A stretch of 64,000 nucleotides of DNA. Origin: Chrysoperla carnea (taxonomy: Eukaryota; Arthropoda; Insecta; Neuroptera; Chrysopidae). Below, one piece after another: positions 46,370 to 58,356 of this stretch. The position numbers and the translations under genes were made by a program. Location: positions 71,421,597 to 71,485,596 of the forward strand of contig NC_058341.1 of assembly GCF_905475395.1 (NCBI RefSeq). The letters run 5' to 3'. Position 1 is the first letter of the stretch, and each line of letters begins with the position of its first letter. The notes under the pieces are model-generated. The model saw nothing but the letters and a program-made list of their open reading frames with translations. It was not told the origin of the DNA and did no database searches.

Positions 46370-48165
46370 CTAAAGACGATGGGGTATTAAATTTCGTGAT
46401 TTCATAAGGACCGGTAAATCGATCAGCGAATTTTTTATCGGTATCAAACGACGATGTTGGTTCAAAATTTTTAGCATAACGTGTTGTCCCACAATCAAGG
46501 GAGATACCTCAGCAGTCTGATTATAGGTTTTTTCAGATTTTGTACGGGCCAATTTCATAGCAGTTTTTACTTCGTTTAGGTCAATTTTAGGGTCCAAAAG
46601 CTTTACATTATACGCATTATCAAAAGGGGTTCTAAGATCTCGACCTAAGAAAATTTGAGCTGGAGAAGCGTCAATAGTGGTATGGAAGGTTCGGTTGTAG
46701 TTGAAGACAATACGAGGTAGAACCTCGCACCATTTATTATGCGGCAACTCTTCCATTTTTAAAACAGCCGAAAGATTTATTTTAATGTTTCTATTAACAC
46801 GTTCGGAAGAATTAGCTTGGGGATTATGAGGAGATAGAAAAACAGGCTTAACGGCCGACTTCAGAAGGAAATCTTCATAAGCTTTTGACCTGAAAGCTGG
46901 ACCATTATCTGATATGACAAAATCAGGAAAACCATACATCAAGAATAAAGTTTTTAATTTAGAGATAGTAACTGCTGTAGTACAACGCCTAGTTGGTATT
47001 GCAAATAAGAATTTAGAGAAAGCGTCCATTACGACGAAAATAAACCTGTTCCCTGAGGACGTTATTAAGGGGCCAATATAATCGATATAAATTGAGGACC
47101 AAACGTTCTCCGGTTCAATAAAAACAGGCTTGACTTTAATAGAATTATTAAAGGGTTTTGTAACAGAACATACCTTGCATCCTTTCACGAAATCTTTAAC
47201 CTTCAAGAACAAATTTGGCATCCAGAAACGTTTAGCAACGTCTCTATACAATTTCAAATTGCCAGAATGAGAGAGATTGTGAAAATATTCAAGAACGTAG
47301 GTGAGCATACTTTCAGGCAGCACAATCCTTTTTAAGCGATTTTTACCAACAAGTTTGCACAAAAGTCCCTCTCGAATACGGTAACCCATGACGTTTGACC
47401 CGGATTTAATATCACGGAAAACGGAATTACAAAATTCAGAGTTTTTTTGAGCTTTAATTATAGATAAGTAACCCTGTGGGTCAGTATGAAGGATTTGATT
47501 AAGCAAATGCATATGACTATGTTCCTGAGTATTCTCACAGACTTCGCCATCTTCGGGGTGGGTCTTCGAGGAGACCGTCGAATCGGGATATAAAAGACGG
47601 GACAGACCGTCACAAACAACGTTATCGGCACCTTTAATGTGAATAACAGAAAATTTAAAGCGGGATAAATGCAAAATCCAGCGGCTCAATTTATTAAAAG
47701 TTTGAGGCGTACGGAAAAGCCACAAAAGTGCTTTACAATCGGTTTCCAAAGTAAACTCTCTATCTAATAAGTAATCTTTAAAATGGGTCAGGGCTTTAAC
47801 AACGGCTAAAAGCTCCAACTCGTGAGCACTATAACGAGTTTCGGCTCCTTGGAGTTTTCGAGAGAAGTACTCTATTGGATGTCTACCATCACTAAAAATT
47901 TGAGAGAGGGTTGAAGAAATACCAACGGAGGATGCGTCTGTAGTCACCACAAATCTAAGGCTAAAGTTTGGGAAACGCAACAAGGGTGGGGAAACCAAAG
48001 CTGATTTTAACTTTTCGAAGGAAGCATAATGCTCCGGGGTAATAATAAATTTCGCATTTTTCCTTTTAAGGGCATTAAGAGGTGCTATAATCGAAGAAAA
48101 ATTAGGAATAAACTTAGCGTAAAAGGCGCACATACCTACAAATTTCTGTATTTCCTTTAAGTTTT
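46370..48165 (-). pseudogene. gypsy-3 RNase H and integrase
   Basis: A long open frame (48133-46370) carries FVVTTDASSVGISSTLSQ, HELELLAVVKALTHF and LETDCKALLWLF of RNase H. Next are the zinc part HNLSHSGNLKLYRDVAKRF with CKVCSVTK, and the integrase core IYIDYIGPL, VISDNGPAFRSK and NSSERVNRN. The end shows TFHTTIDASPAQIFLGRDL. It is joined to the RT by a shift near 48200 (LPFPKNLKEIQKFVG is in the RNase H frame). This half is otherwise intact. Confidence 0.85.
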
Positions 48166-49380
48166 TTGGAAAGGGGAGGGAAGAAATGGCGGCGCACTTC
48201 TCGGGAGTTTTCCCATATTGGACACAACATGGCCGAGAAGCTTAAGTCGGGTCATACAAAGTCTAAGCTTATCGGGGTTTATAGTTAAGTTAAGGTCTCT
48301 GAAACGCTGAAAAACTCTTTCAAGTTGAGAAATGTGATCATCTAAATTTGCAGAATATATGATTAAATCATCATAGTATTGTAGGAAGAAACCTTCTTTG
48401 CGGAAATCGGAGAATTCTCGCAACAAATAACGATTTAGAGCTTGAGAGCTATTGACTAGGCCAAAAGGGAGTCTATTAAAACAAAACTGGCCAAAAGGGG
48501 TGATTATTGCCGTGATAGATCTAGACTCTGGGGCTAAGGGGATTTGATAAAAACTTTTACTCATGTCCATGATAGAAAAGTAATTAGCCGACGCTAACGA
48601 GTCGAATATCGAACTCATTTTACCACAAGTAAGTGGATCAAACTGGATTTTTGGATTGAGGAATCTATAGTCTGCACAAAGTCTAACACCTGACTGTTTA
48701 GGCACAAAAAAGACGGGAGTAGCGTACGGAGAAACGCAAGGTGAAATAACATCCCAGTCCAATAGTTCCTGGATATGATCTTCTAAAAGCTTCAACTTGT
48801 CTTTCGGAAGATAATAAGGTTACTTTCGGACAGGTTCAGGGTCTTTTAAAATTAATTTGTATTCGAAATCACGAGCCAAACCAGGTCTCGAGGACAGTAC
48901 AGAAGAGTACAATGACAAGACGGACTCAAGGCGACTCGATTGTCGTTTCGATAAAGGAGCAACAGCTTCTGAAATTACGTTGCATAATTGAGCTTTATTT
49001 TCCGACGGAACAAAGGAGAGTTTAACGTTTCTATTAAACGAAAAGGCCACATGCGAGGATGCAAAATCGATGATTAGCTGAGCGTGAGCGAGTGTTTCAG
49101 ATCCAATAATGACTGGAAATGGAATAATTGGGGAAATATAGAATTTTGCCCTCCATGTAAAAGGACCAATTTTACATGGTAAAAAAACAATAACTTGACA
49201 ATAGAAGTCGATTTCCACCGGGTAGGTCGGCATACGAAGAATCAGAATAAATTTTAATTCTTAAACGGGACTCTAACGTACGTAAGGACGACGTGGAAAT
49301 AAGGTTACATGAACTACCCGAATCCAGTAATCCTAAAAGGGGCTGCTTATAAAAAGTAAGTATATTAGAGGCAGCTTTAA
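48157..49380 (-). pseudogene. gypsy-3 protease and reverse transcriptase
   Basis: The protease motif LLDSGSSCNLISTSSL is near 49330. After a frame change near 49240 the domain goes on with IIPFPVIIGSETLAHAQL. The RT has LLDWDVISPCVSPYATPVFF, CADYRFLNPKIQFDPL and the catalytic QYYDDLIIYSANLDDH. One in-frame TAA (48820-48822) after DPEPVRK separates protease and RT in the same frame. A shift ends the frame at 48157. Confidence 0.85.
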
Positions 49381-49403
49381 CGACTGGGTAGGGAGGGCGA
49401 AAA

Positions 49404-50423
49404 TTAGTTTTTTGAATTTAAGGGCTTCTGTTCTACGGGTTGAGCAACAGAAGTCGAAGATGCGGGTCGTGGAGGACGAATGGGGCACGACGCCAACAGG
49501 TGTCCATACCTTTTACAATACGCACACCTAAAGGAGGAAGTATTTGAAGAGGACGACTGAGAACGTGATGCAGCTTTTGTTGAAGTAGGCATGTTTGGTG
49601 AGGGGCTCGACGAAGTATGAGTCGTTTGCAAATGTAAGGAAGTTTTCGAATCTTCCTCAAAGGAAAGCTTCTTAAGCTGTATTAAGTTAATCTTCAAAGC
49701 CAAGGACTCTAATAGATCAAACGAGTGAGGCATATCCCACGTATAACTCAAATCAAACGTAAGTGCGTTAATATTTGAAAAAATAATACTAATAATCTCT
49801 AATTCGGAAAAAGACGGACAGACAATACGGGCATATTTGCGCACCGAATGGCAAAAATCGTAAAATTTTTCGTCAGAACGTTGAAGTCTACGGACAAAAC
49901 AAGAAATTAAAGATTGCAACTCAGGGGGAGGTATACAAGCTAACAAATTATCACAAATTTGGAGCCATATTAAATCCTGACCAATAAATGTAGACCACTT
50001 GGGCCTGGATTGGGGGTGTACCCTGGAAACCAAATTTTTAACGATCGAAGGTTCCGGAAAAAGATGCAAGGCCATAAGATCTACTGAAGCGATGAAGTTA
50101 ACAATTGAAACAGGTTCCAACACATTTAAGAGTGTAACTTCTTTTAAAACATCTTGAATATTTAGAGAATGCGGTACAATCGATTGCTTCGTATACGTTA
50201 CGTCGAGGTGTTTAGTAATGTCAGAAATTGCTTCCTGATTTTTTACAACCGAAGTTGTTAACTTATGTGTCAGGCACGCGAGTTCCTTAACAAATAGGGA
50301 AGTTTGTCTTATCGGAGTCATAGGTTGCTTCCTTCGTCTGGTTCCTTTTGACACTGGCGTCGATACTGGAGACGATACCTCGTTTGTTGGAGTAATATTA
50401 GTGTCCGGATTTTTCTCTGCCAT
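49404..50423 (-). CDS. gypsy-3 gag, 339 aa
   Basis: An open frame from ATG 50423 to 49404. Basic N-terminus (KGTRRRKQPMTPIRQ), a capsid-like helical part (ARIVCPSFSELEIISIIFSN) and a zinc knuckle CAYCKRYGHLLASC near the C-terminus. It has exactly the length of the gypsy-2 gag (339 residues), and the order of parts is the same. It forms the particle and binds element RNA. No break is seen. Confidence 0.8.
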   Translation of the reverse strand: MAEKNPDTNITPTNEVSSPVSTPVSKGTRRRKQPMTPIRQTSLFVKELACLTHKLTTSVVKNQEAISDITKHLDVTYTKQSIVPHSLNIQDVLKEVTLLNVLEPVSIVNFIASVDLMALHLFPEPSIVKNLVSRVHPQSRPKWSTFIGQDLIWLQICDNLLACIPPPELQSLISCFVRRLQRSDEKFYDFCHSVRKYARIVCPSFSELEIISIIFSNINALTFDLSYTWDMPHSFDLLESLALKINLIQLKKLSFEEDSKTSLHLQTTHTSSSPSPNMPTSTKAASRSQSSSSNTSSFRCAYCKRYGHLLASCPIRPPRPASSTSVAQPVEQKPLNSKN

Positions 50424-50619
50424 TATTAGTATATTGTAAAGTATTTCAAATTTTAATGTAATTTAAACCCAGGTACCTAAAAAAATTTTAAACGCATCAA
50501 CAGTTCCAAAAAAAAAAATAAAAAAAGGGAAGTAACAATTTGATTTGTCACCAGAAACCAAAAAAAAAATAGTATGACAGGCCAAAGGCAAGGAGTCAGA
50601 TTTCACAAACACCATGTGA

Positions 50620-50633
50620 AATATCTGCTACCA
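50620..50633 (-). promoter_or_regulatory. gypsy-3 primer-binding site
   Basis: Two bases after the 5' LTR the minus strand reads ttggtagcagatat. The ten bases tggtagcaga match the 3' end complement of the initiator methionine tRNA. The gypsy-2 site (60270-60281) begins the same way. Confidence 0.5.
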
Positions 50634-51056
50634 AATGAAGCAGAAAAAAGAAAAAACAACCCTTGTAGGGGTTCAATCTGCTATAACGGAAATTTTAATA
50701 ATAATCAAAATTTCTAAAGATTTAAAATCTACGTTGAAATATAAAAATTGACAATAAAAAGGTGTGTGGGCTAGGGTGTCCCTTATATGACAAATTTTTT
50801 TATTTTTTCAAAATTTGAAATGCATACCCTCTATATTTTTTATAAATGCTAAAACATACTCAAATATGAAATTTCATCTTTCAAGCATGATCGCAACCCG
50901 TGCCGACCGAGCTACAAAGTTTATTAAAAATTATGTTCTGTCCGGATATTTCGGTCTGCTGTAAAACTAATATAATTGTAACAAATTGAGTGAATAAAAG
51001 TTAAAATATAATAAGATAAACATTAATCTTTATTTAAAAACATAAAATAATAAAAA

Positions 51057-51393
51057 TCAGCTAGGGTAACTTCTCTTTAGTGTAGATTTTTTACAGTCCG
51101 GATACAAATTTCTATGTTCCTGGACACAGCGCAACAAGAATTGTTTTTGCTCTTCTTCAGCCGTGATAAGTCCGTTAAAATCTTGCATTAATTTGACAGC
51201 CCTTTCGGCAGTGTCATTTACAACCTTCAAACGACTTATTCTTTTTTTTGCTTCCAGAAAAGCAGCATTATCATCCCAGGAAGATACATCTTCCTGAAGA
51301 AAACTATCGTCGATCTGCAGTCGGGATAGTAATTGTTTGCTCTTTTCTGATACAAAATCATCCAGCGTTTTATGTGAAAGAAAAAAAAACAAG
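51057..51393 (-). pseudogene. hAT-like transposase, C-terminal part
   Basis: From the piggyBac border the frame reads FFFLSHKTLDDFVSEKSKQL, then LKVVNDTAERAVKLMQDFNG and EEEQKQFLLRCVQEHRNLYP before a stop at 51057. In proteins of this Hydra and insect family these residues form the end of the transposase. The N-terminal and middle parts lie on the other side of piggyBac. Confidence 0.65.
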
Positions 51394-51397
51394 TTAA

Positions 51398-53960
51398 CCC
51401 TTAGATGCGCGAATTTTCTATTTTGTTAAAAAAAAATATATTTTGTAACTTAGCTTCTATACTTACAGGGAAAAATATTTAAAAAAAGATTGACTTAGTT
51501 TTTATGTAATTTTTTTCATAAAATGTGTTGGTTGTTTAAAAACCACATTGCGCATTTAGGGGTCATTATGATGTATGAGTAAGTAAAAATCAAGTGATTT
51601 TTTTTATCTATATTTATTATGTTTATTCAGTATGGTACTTATAGTAACAATTTTTCTGTTTGGTGTCGCATAAAGATACCTGACATTTTTCACACTTTTT
51701 AAATGTGTATCCAGTACATTTGGGGTATTTGCATCGTTGCTGTTTTTCTAACCAAACTGACCAGTGTGATGTTTGGTCCAACCTAACATTTTTAGACGGA
51801 ACTGACTGAGCTGATGTGCGACTCCTCTTCATTTCAAGTTGAGCCTGTATACTGCTGGTACTGGGACGGCCACGCTTGCAACCACTGATAGGCAACCCAG
51901 TCTGACACAATGTCTCTGCAACGTCTAATCTAAATTGAGCTAAATTTAACAATTTGCTGGTACCCAGTTGATTGTGCACTTTCTTGTACATTACCCATGA
52001 GTTGATGACACAGAGGTCCAAAAAGTGGTAAAAAAGACGCATAGTCCATTTCCTGCTCTTCATCGTTATGTGATAGCGTCCTATAAAAGAATCTAACAGG
52101 TCCACCCCTCCCATGTGAGTGTTATACTCACGAATTATTTTGGGGCATGGGATCTCAACTCTTTCTTTCCTCCTTTTGTCGAATCTTGATACAGTGGTGG
52201 CTGGTTCGGCACCTACGTAAGTTGAAAGAAGATTGACAGGCTTGTTATCTTTCCAAACAACTGCGCTCACTTCAGTACCATCTACATTCGCTACGTTCTC
52301 TTCGTAAAAACCCCTTGCAACATTTTTTTTCATTATTGTTCTTTTATCTGGTAATTTAGAATTTCGTACGCGGTTTACCCGAACTGTCCCTAAAGAATAT
52401 ATTCCTTCCTTGGCCAAATAGGTGAGAAGCGGCAAAGAAGTATAAAAGTTGTCGAAATATATTATGTGGTTTACATGACGAGGTACCATTCGAGCCAACC
52501 TTATGACAGTGTTCCCAGATTCTCCTAAATCTGGTTCTCCTGGTAAAGATGCAGTATTTTTATTGCCTCCTCCTGCATATAGCTCAAATTTGTGAGCATA
52601 TCCTTGCAGACTGCAGATAAGGTACAATTTGAAGCCCCACTTGTGTGGTTTGTTAGGCAAGTACTGTTTTATATAGTGGCTCATTTTTGTAGCGCACATC
52701 TGCTCGTCTATGGATAGCCTTTGCTCCATAGGGACGGTGCCAAACACATGATTTAGTGTTTCGATAAGTGGTCTGATCCTATAGAGTCTATCATAATCAG
52801 GATGTTCCTTTGGGAGACATTTAGTGTTATCAGCAAAGTGAATAATCGATCTTACTTTTTCAAACTTCTTTTGTGACATGGTGTTTTTGATAAGATCATA
52901 TCCAAATTTATCACTCCAATATAACCTTGTATTTGGAAATTTTATGACGGATGTAAAAACTAGTATGCCTAGAAATTTATTTAGTATATTTTCGTTTATA
53001 GTCTCTGGGTTAGATATTTGCTTTTGTGTGGCATAAAGGTTACTTTCGTAAACAATTTCTTTTTTCAAATTTGGAGTAAAAAAATATGAAAAGAATTCAA
53101 ATGGTGTATTACAATTCAATAAAGCTTCTGGTATTTGAGTATTACCTCTAAACACAAGGTCATCTTCATTAGTAACGAGATTTCTTTTTTTCCATAGTAG
53201 GGGCCTGTTTCTTTGAGGTGCTCCTGGTATGCTCACTTCTTCATCATTGCTTTCTTCAAGGGGAGGGTCCTCCTGTTCTTGCGCATTTTCCGTATCCTCA
53301 GTAACTAATGGAGGATCTTCATTCATCTCATCTAATTCAATGTTTTCCAATTCATCTTCATTTTCAAGATCATTCATAAGCTCGTGAACGTTTCGGTAAT
53401 AATTACCTTCATCCTCCGGTTCAGAGTCCGAACCATCCAATCCGTCTTCCGAGTCATCAAGTTTCTCTAAATATTCTCTTATTTCACTATCTAACAAGCC
53501 TAACGAGCGTGGCATGCTGAAAAACCCAAATAACACATTTACCATACATGCATAAAATACATACCACCAATGCGCACTGTTGTTTTTACACAACAAGCAT
53601 AAATTAGGTCTTATCACCATGCTTTATGATTTTTTTTAATAAATTGTAAATTAAATATAAAATTAATGATATAACAAACAATTATACATATAATCGAATG
53701 ACTTACTTGCGAAAATTGTGATTCAAAAACTGCAGCCAATTTTTGTTATCGACAAAAAGTTACGGATTGCCGCGCTTTTACATAAGATCAGATTTTATGT
53801 CAAAGCAAATGTCAAATTCAATTTTACCAACTTAAAAAATTATTCTTTATTCGTTCAGAAACATGTTAGTTCTATTTATTAAAAAAAAAAAAAAAAAAAA
53901 CTGGTCATTTATCTATGCGTTTCATTTCGTTGTTTTTAAACTACACTGCGCATTTAAGGG
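51398..53960 (-). mobile_element. piggyBac element flanked by TTAA
   Basis: TTAA at 51394-51397 and 53961-53964 flanks ends reading CCCTTAGATGCGC and CCCTTAAATGCGC inward. A mirrored second copy of the right end (gcgcatttagggg with its flank) lies at 51526-51562, 130-165 bp inside the left end. It holds a single transposase gene. It splits the transposase of the hAT-like element. Confidence 0.95.
51623..53515 (-). CDS. piggyBac transposase, 630 aa
   Basis: The DDE/D transposase that excises cleanly and inserts at TTAA. The start at 53515 (MPRSLGLLDSEIREYLEKLD) is preferred to the upstream in-frame ATG at 53620, because piggyBac proteins begin with an acidic segment. The core shows LSIDEQMCATKMSHYIKQYL (first D), HIIYFDNFYTSLPLL (second D) and MGGVDLLDSFIGRYHI (third D). 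The C-terminal ring-like cysteine domain has CKYPKCTGYTFKKCEKC and CDTKQKNCYYKYH. There is no stop or shift, and the ends are intact, so the element may be active. Confidence 0.93.
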   Translation of the reverse strand: MPRSLGLLDSEIREYLEKLDDSEDGLDGSDSEPEDEGNYYRNVHELMNDLENEDELENIELDEMNEDPPLVTEDTENAQEQEDPPLEESNDEEVSIPGAPQRNRPLLWKKRNLVTNEDDLVFRGNTQIPEALLNCNTPFEFFSYFFTPNLKKEIVYESNLYATQKQISNPETINENILNKFLGILVFTSVIKFPNTRLYWSDKFGYDLIKNTMSQKKFEKVRSIIHFADNTKCLPKEHPDYDRLYRIRPLIETLNHVFGTVPMEQRLSIDEQMCATKMSHYIKQYLPNKPHKWGFKLYLICSLQGYAHKFELYAGGGNKNTASLPGEPDLGESGNTVIRLARMVPRHVNHIIYFDNFYTSLPLLTYLAKEGIYSLGTVRVNRVRNSKLPDKRTIMKKNVARGFYEENVANVDGTEVSAVVWKDNKPVNLLSTYVGAEPATTVSRFDKRRKERVEIPCPKIIREYNTHMGGVDLLDSFIGRYHITMKSRKWTMRLFYHFLDLCVINSWVMYKKVHNQLGTSKLLNLAQFRLDVAETLCQTGLPISGCKRGRPSTSSIQAQLEMKRSRTSAQSVPSKNVRLDQTSHWSVWLEKQQRCKYPKCTGYTFKKCEKCQVSLCDTKQKNCYYKYHTE

Positions 53961-53964
53961 TTAA

Positions 53965-55147
53965 ATAACAAAAAACTCTTCTCTTTCTAAAGTCTGCTCC
54001 AAAACAGCACAAGCTCCATTAAAACGGCCAGTATTCGAAGCTGTTGTGTCGCAGCACATTATTTGTACTTTATTATGAAGGTTCCAGTCAAAGAGAGCAG
54101 TTAATACAGCTTTAGCTTGATGTTTTCCAGAAGAACTCCCTAGTTTTGGCACTGCAAGAAGCTGTTCTCTATCGTCAAATGAAGCAATAATTGGCAAACG
54201 TTCTTCTTTTGAACTTCGTACATCCATTCCGGGTAATAGTTTTCCATCCCAATGGACAGTGACTACGTCAGGTATATTGTTTTGAAAGTCAGTTTTTATT
54301 GCTTCTGCCCTGGATTTTCTCGTCTGAGTACGAATTCGCTGAATCGAAGATTTCTTAATAGGGAAATCATCGCTGCTCAGACCAAGCGCTTCTATGACCG
54401 CATGAAGAATGTAAACGGAATCTCTTATGCTTAACTGGCATCGATCTAAAGCTGCGACAAGTTTAGGTGTTATGAGATTCTTTCTACCTCTTTTTGAACT
54501 TTTTTCAGAGCAGGGAACGTCTGGCAAGTTGAGTTCAGAAATCGAAATCTGTTCTTCGTCCGAATCTTCTAGACATTCCAAGTTATTGTCCAAGTAGATG
54601 CCACATCTAATAACTATCTTTGTCTTACACTCCTTTCCTCTTCTTCTAATTGTTTTTGCCTAGCTCTTTCTTCTTTATCCGCCAATTTTTTGTCTATACC
54701 ACCTAAACATCCCGGTCGACCTGGCTCTCTTTGTTTCTTTAAAAATACTTTGTCTTCCTCTATTTTCATTCTCTCAAAGGCATCAGCATGTGCAAAATCA
54801 AATAAGTTCTCGAGGTCAATTTTAAAATTATTTTCACGGCTTTTGAACGTAATTTGAGTTTTCTTACAATTTTTTTGCAGTTCTCTCCAAACATGATATA
54901 AATCAACAAGTTTCTTCACACAGTTTGGAAAAGCCTTTGTAGGAATTCTTGCTTTTTCCCAAAATATAATACACTCCCTAATCACAAGATTTGCACTTTC
55001 ACTGACAGTTAGTTTGACTTCGCGAATATTGAAAAATAAGACAGCGAGAACTTGTCGATTAGATGGTAATTTTGCACCATTTATTTGATGGCAAGGCAGT
55101 CCGATAAGGAAAATATTTTGCTTATCACTCCGTAATTCAACCGACAT
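53965..55147 (-). pseudogene. hAT-like transposase, N-terminal and first catalytic part
   Basis: The first frame (55147-54614) starts MSVELRSDKQNIFLIGLPCH and ends in a coiled acidic-basic stretch EERARQKQLEEEERSVR. A stop and a shift separate it from the second (54593-53961), which has VTVHWDGKLLPG, VPKLGSSSGKHQAKAVLTAL and IMCCDTTASNTGRFNGACAV. These blocks are typical of a large transposase family in Hydra and insects. The part that should carry the middle catalytic residues is missing between 53965 and 51393, even after removing piggyBac. The copy cannot act alone. Confidence 0.7.
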
Positions 55148-56288
55148 CTTTATGCAATAAACAAGATCGCTCTACTAATCTTAAAAATCACTGATGAAAT
55201 GGCAAAATAAACACGTATATACAGGTCACATCGCTATACCAGTGTAACTTGTATGGACAAGTTTCAATCGCAAATCGGCACGGGTTACCGTTTATAAAAC
55301 TGACTAATATTTTTTTCTAGGCAATAATGGGTCATTTCTAAAGTTTTAAGAGGGTATGCGTAAAAATATTTCGAACTTGAAATTTAAGGGACACCCTAGT
55401 GTGGGCCCATAAAGTATGTGATAAACGATGTTCACACATACCCCCAGAGGAGGTGGATCTTCCACATGGTGTGCGGACGTAACCTCGTGAAATAGGGGTC
55501 GGCTTCACCGAAACCCCATACTCCGTTTTGGTGCTGTGAGAAAGATTAATAAATTGTATTACTATGTACAAAGGTCATTTATTTATCAACCCAAAAAATA
55601 AAAAATGTACAATTGTGAAATTCAAATAAGGTATTTACAAAACATATTACAAACCAAGATTTGGATTCTGTAGAAAGTATTGATAATACAATATCATACC
55701 ATCTCTATGACGGTTTCTATATATATATACATATATACAAAATTAGTAAACAATTTACGAAAAGGTAAAAATCTTTCAGACTAAAACTACTTATATCACT
55801 ACAAGTAATATTTAAGAATATTATTTTAACCAAAAATAATTAATATACAATTGGCTATTTGAATAACACGTGTCAAACCTTTAAGGTTATTTAAAAAACC
55901 AAAGGGTTGCGTTAATTTATAGAAAAAAAATCATATCTCACCGGAATAAAGGTAACACAAATTGTCACGATGGTTTTTAGTAAAATAATTCCATAATTAG
56001 TTTAATCAAAATGTAAATCAGAATATTTCTCCATTATGGATGGTTAAATTCCATTATATATATATACGTACGCCATGCGTACTTAGTCAATTAATTTGAC
56101 ATGTCTGTTCAAATGCTGATGTAAGAAGGAAGTACTCATACCTATTTCAACATGACCATAGCTAGGGCGAGTAGAGCGCCACTAGTCAGTAACTAAAAAT
56201 ACATATCTAACTTAGGTCTGTTCCAATTGACAGGTTTGAGACAGGTTTGAGATGAAATGCTTGTTCCAACAACAAAAATTTCATAACA

Positions 56289-58356
56289 GCACCCCAGGTT
56301 GTACTTAATTTGTTTATGAAGACATTCGCTTTTGTTGGATGATGGCGTATAACTCGAACAATAGGAAGCTCTGATTCCATTGTTGAATACGAAGGTCTTC
56401 CATTTCACAGACGAAAACGCAGGACCGTTGTCAGATACCACCACCGTTGCGTATCCATTTTGTTGAAATATCTTCTGCATCATCGAAATAGCCGTATCCG
56501 TCGTCTGTTTCTTGCACGGATATGCAAAAGCGTATTTACTGTACCCATCTACAACAGAAAAAATATATTTGTAGTTTTCGGGAGATTTAATAATAGGACC
56601 GATAAAGTCAACGTAAAGAGTATGAAAGGTGAATTCAGGAATGGAACTGCTCAATTGCACCTTATCATTACGTGTATAAGGTCTAATCGCCTGACAGACT
56701 TTACAGGTTCTGACATAATCCCTAACCTTTGCATACAAGTTTTTATAATAAAAGATTTTACTAATTTCACGGAACGTTTTAATAACCGAACAATGCGCTG
56801 CATATTTAGAGTCGTGAAAATATCTCAACACATAATTCAATAATGACTCAGGTAATAAAATTCGTTTTAGGTGATTCCTACCCACAAGTTTGAAAACTAA
56901 TCCATCCTTGATGCAAAAATTAGGGACATTCATCTTAGCCTTAAGGTTGCGATAAATGATTTCACATTCAGGTGAATTTCGTTGTTCTTGTTTGATGGAT
57001 AGAAAATCAAAATTCGTGTTGTTTATAACGTTCAAAGAGTCCAATTGAACATCATTCCGAATTTGTTCACTAAGCAAATCTAAATCAGATGGATCCAGAG
57101 AAGAGGTTATCTTTTTAATTAGAATTGCATAACCTGGGTCCGCGCTATGCAATTCTTTAATTTTAACAAATTTATCATTTGATTTTTGCTCTAATTTATT
57201 CTCGCTATTCACTATTGTATCATTTGATTCGTATAGTCTAGAGAGGAAATCCGCCATTTTATTATGCTCTCCTTTGATATGTTCCGGAGTGAAATCATAT
57301 CGGGATATTTTAAGAATCCACCTGGACAGCTTATTGAATTTATTTGGTGTATTAAATATCCAAAGAAGAGAACGACAATCAGTTTGGAGAATGAAGTGGC
57401 GATCTGTTAAAAAATCTTTAAATTTATCTAAAGCGGTTATAACTGCTAACATTTCCAACTCGTGACTATTATACCTTAATTCTGCAGTATTCAATTTTCT
57501 AGAGCAGTACATAATTGGATGTAAACCATCCTCATATTTCTGAAGTAAAACTGCCCCCAGTCCAGTCGATGAACCGTCAGTTTGTAACACAAATTTTCTT
57601 TCAAAATCCGGATGTTTTAAAACTGGAGCATTAGTTAGAGCTTTTTTTAGTGTTGAAATAGCTTCCAGATGCACATTCGTAATTTTGAATTTGATGTTCT
57701 TTTTCTTTAAATCATTCAGTGGTGCTACAATCTGACTGAACATAGGAATATATCTGGCATAAAACGCAGCCGCTCCTACGAGCCTCATAACTTCTTTAAC
57801 GTTTTTGGGTATAGGCATTTCATTAATAGCCTGAACTTTTAAAGGGTCAATAAAACGACCTTCAGCGGATATAACGCAACCTAGTAAACGTACTCTAGAC
57901 ATGCAGAAACGAGCTTTGTCTAAATTAATTGTGATACCGAGTGTTTTAATTTTAGTGAATAACAAATTTAAATGTTTTAGATGAGATTCGACGTCCGAAG
58001 AATGAACAATCAAGTCATCATAATATATTAAAAGAAAATTATGCCGAAATTCGGCTAAACTAGAGTTCAAAAATCTTGATAAGGCCTGGCTTTGAGACAG
58101 ATAAACCGAAAGGGCAGCGATTATAATGCCAAGTACCGTATTGAGTGACGATTGCAGTAACATGTTTCGTGTCCTCTGATAATTTAATTTGGTGAAACGC
58201 GCTTTTCATGTCTAAAGGTGTGAAAACCTTCGAATTACCTAAACTGGCAAAGATATGGTTAATATTAGCTGAACTCATTGGATCAAATTCGATATGTTTG
58301 TTAAGGAATCTGTAATCTGCGACTAAACGATAAGAGTCATCTTTTTTTTTTAACAA
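56289..58356 (-). pseudogene. gypsy-2 RT, RNase H and integrase N-terminal part
   Basis: The RT has LVADYRFLNKHIEFDPMSSA and, after a one-base shift near 58080, IYYDDLIVHSSDVESH. RNase H has LQTDGSSTGLGAVLLQ, HELEMLAVITALDKF and LQTDCRSLLWIF. The integrase has CKVCQAIRPY, LYVDFIGPI and VVSDNGPAFSSVKW, and ends at the gypsy-3 border with SSNKSECLHKQIKYNLG. The frame continues a short way into the gypsy-3 LTR, which is not part of the gene. The remainder is at 43339-43822. Confidence 0.88.

Larger units (their letters stand above)
50772..55398 (-). mobile_element. hAT-like element with 8-bp duplication, host of piggyBac
   Basis: The inverted ends read tagggtgtccctta on both sides (50772-50785 and 55385-55398). 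The flanks are GTGTGGGC at 50764-50771 and 55399-55406, a perfect 8-bp duplication as in hAT elements. The intact LTR next door (43951-43958) has one copy at this place, so the empty site is visible. The transposase is incomplete and interrupted by piggyBac. Confidence 0.88.
43823..56288 (-). mobile_element. gypsy-3 LTR retrotransposon (12.5 kb with nested insertions)
   Basis: Flanked by the 4-bp duplication GCAC (43819-43822 and 56289-56292). LTRs are 1018 bp each after removing the hAT-like insertion from the 5' copy. Internal ORFs are gag (50423-49404) and pol (49380-46370). Intact length would be about 7.8 kb. It sits inside the integrase of gypsy-2. Confidence 0.93.
50636..56288 (-). repeat. 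gypsy-3 5' LTR, split by the hAT-like element
   Basis: The LTR parts are 50636-50771 and 55407-56288. Between them lies the hAT-like element with its duplicated GTGTGGGC. Removing the insert gives 1018 bp, the same as the 3' LTR. Confidence 0.9.

Noticed and set aside
56193..56288. Extra C-terminal residues on the gypsy-2 integrase
   Set aside because: They are read from the gypsy-3 LTR after the insertion border and are not part of the gene.
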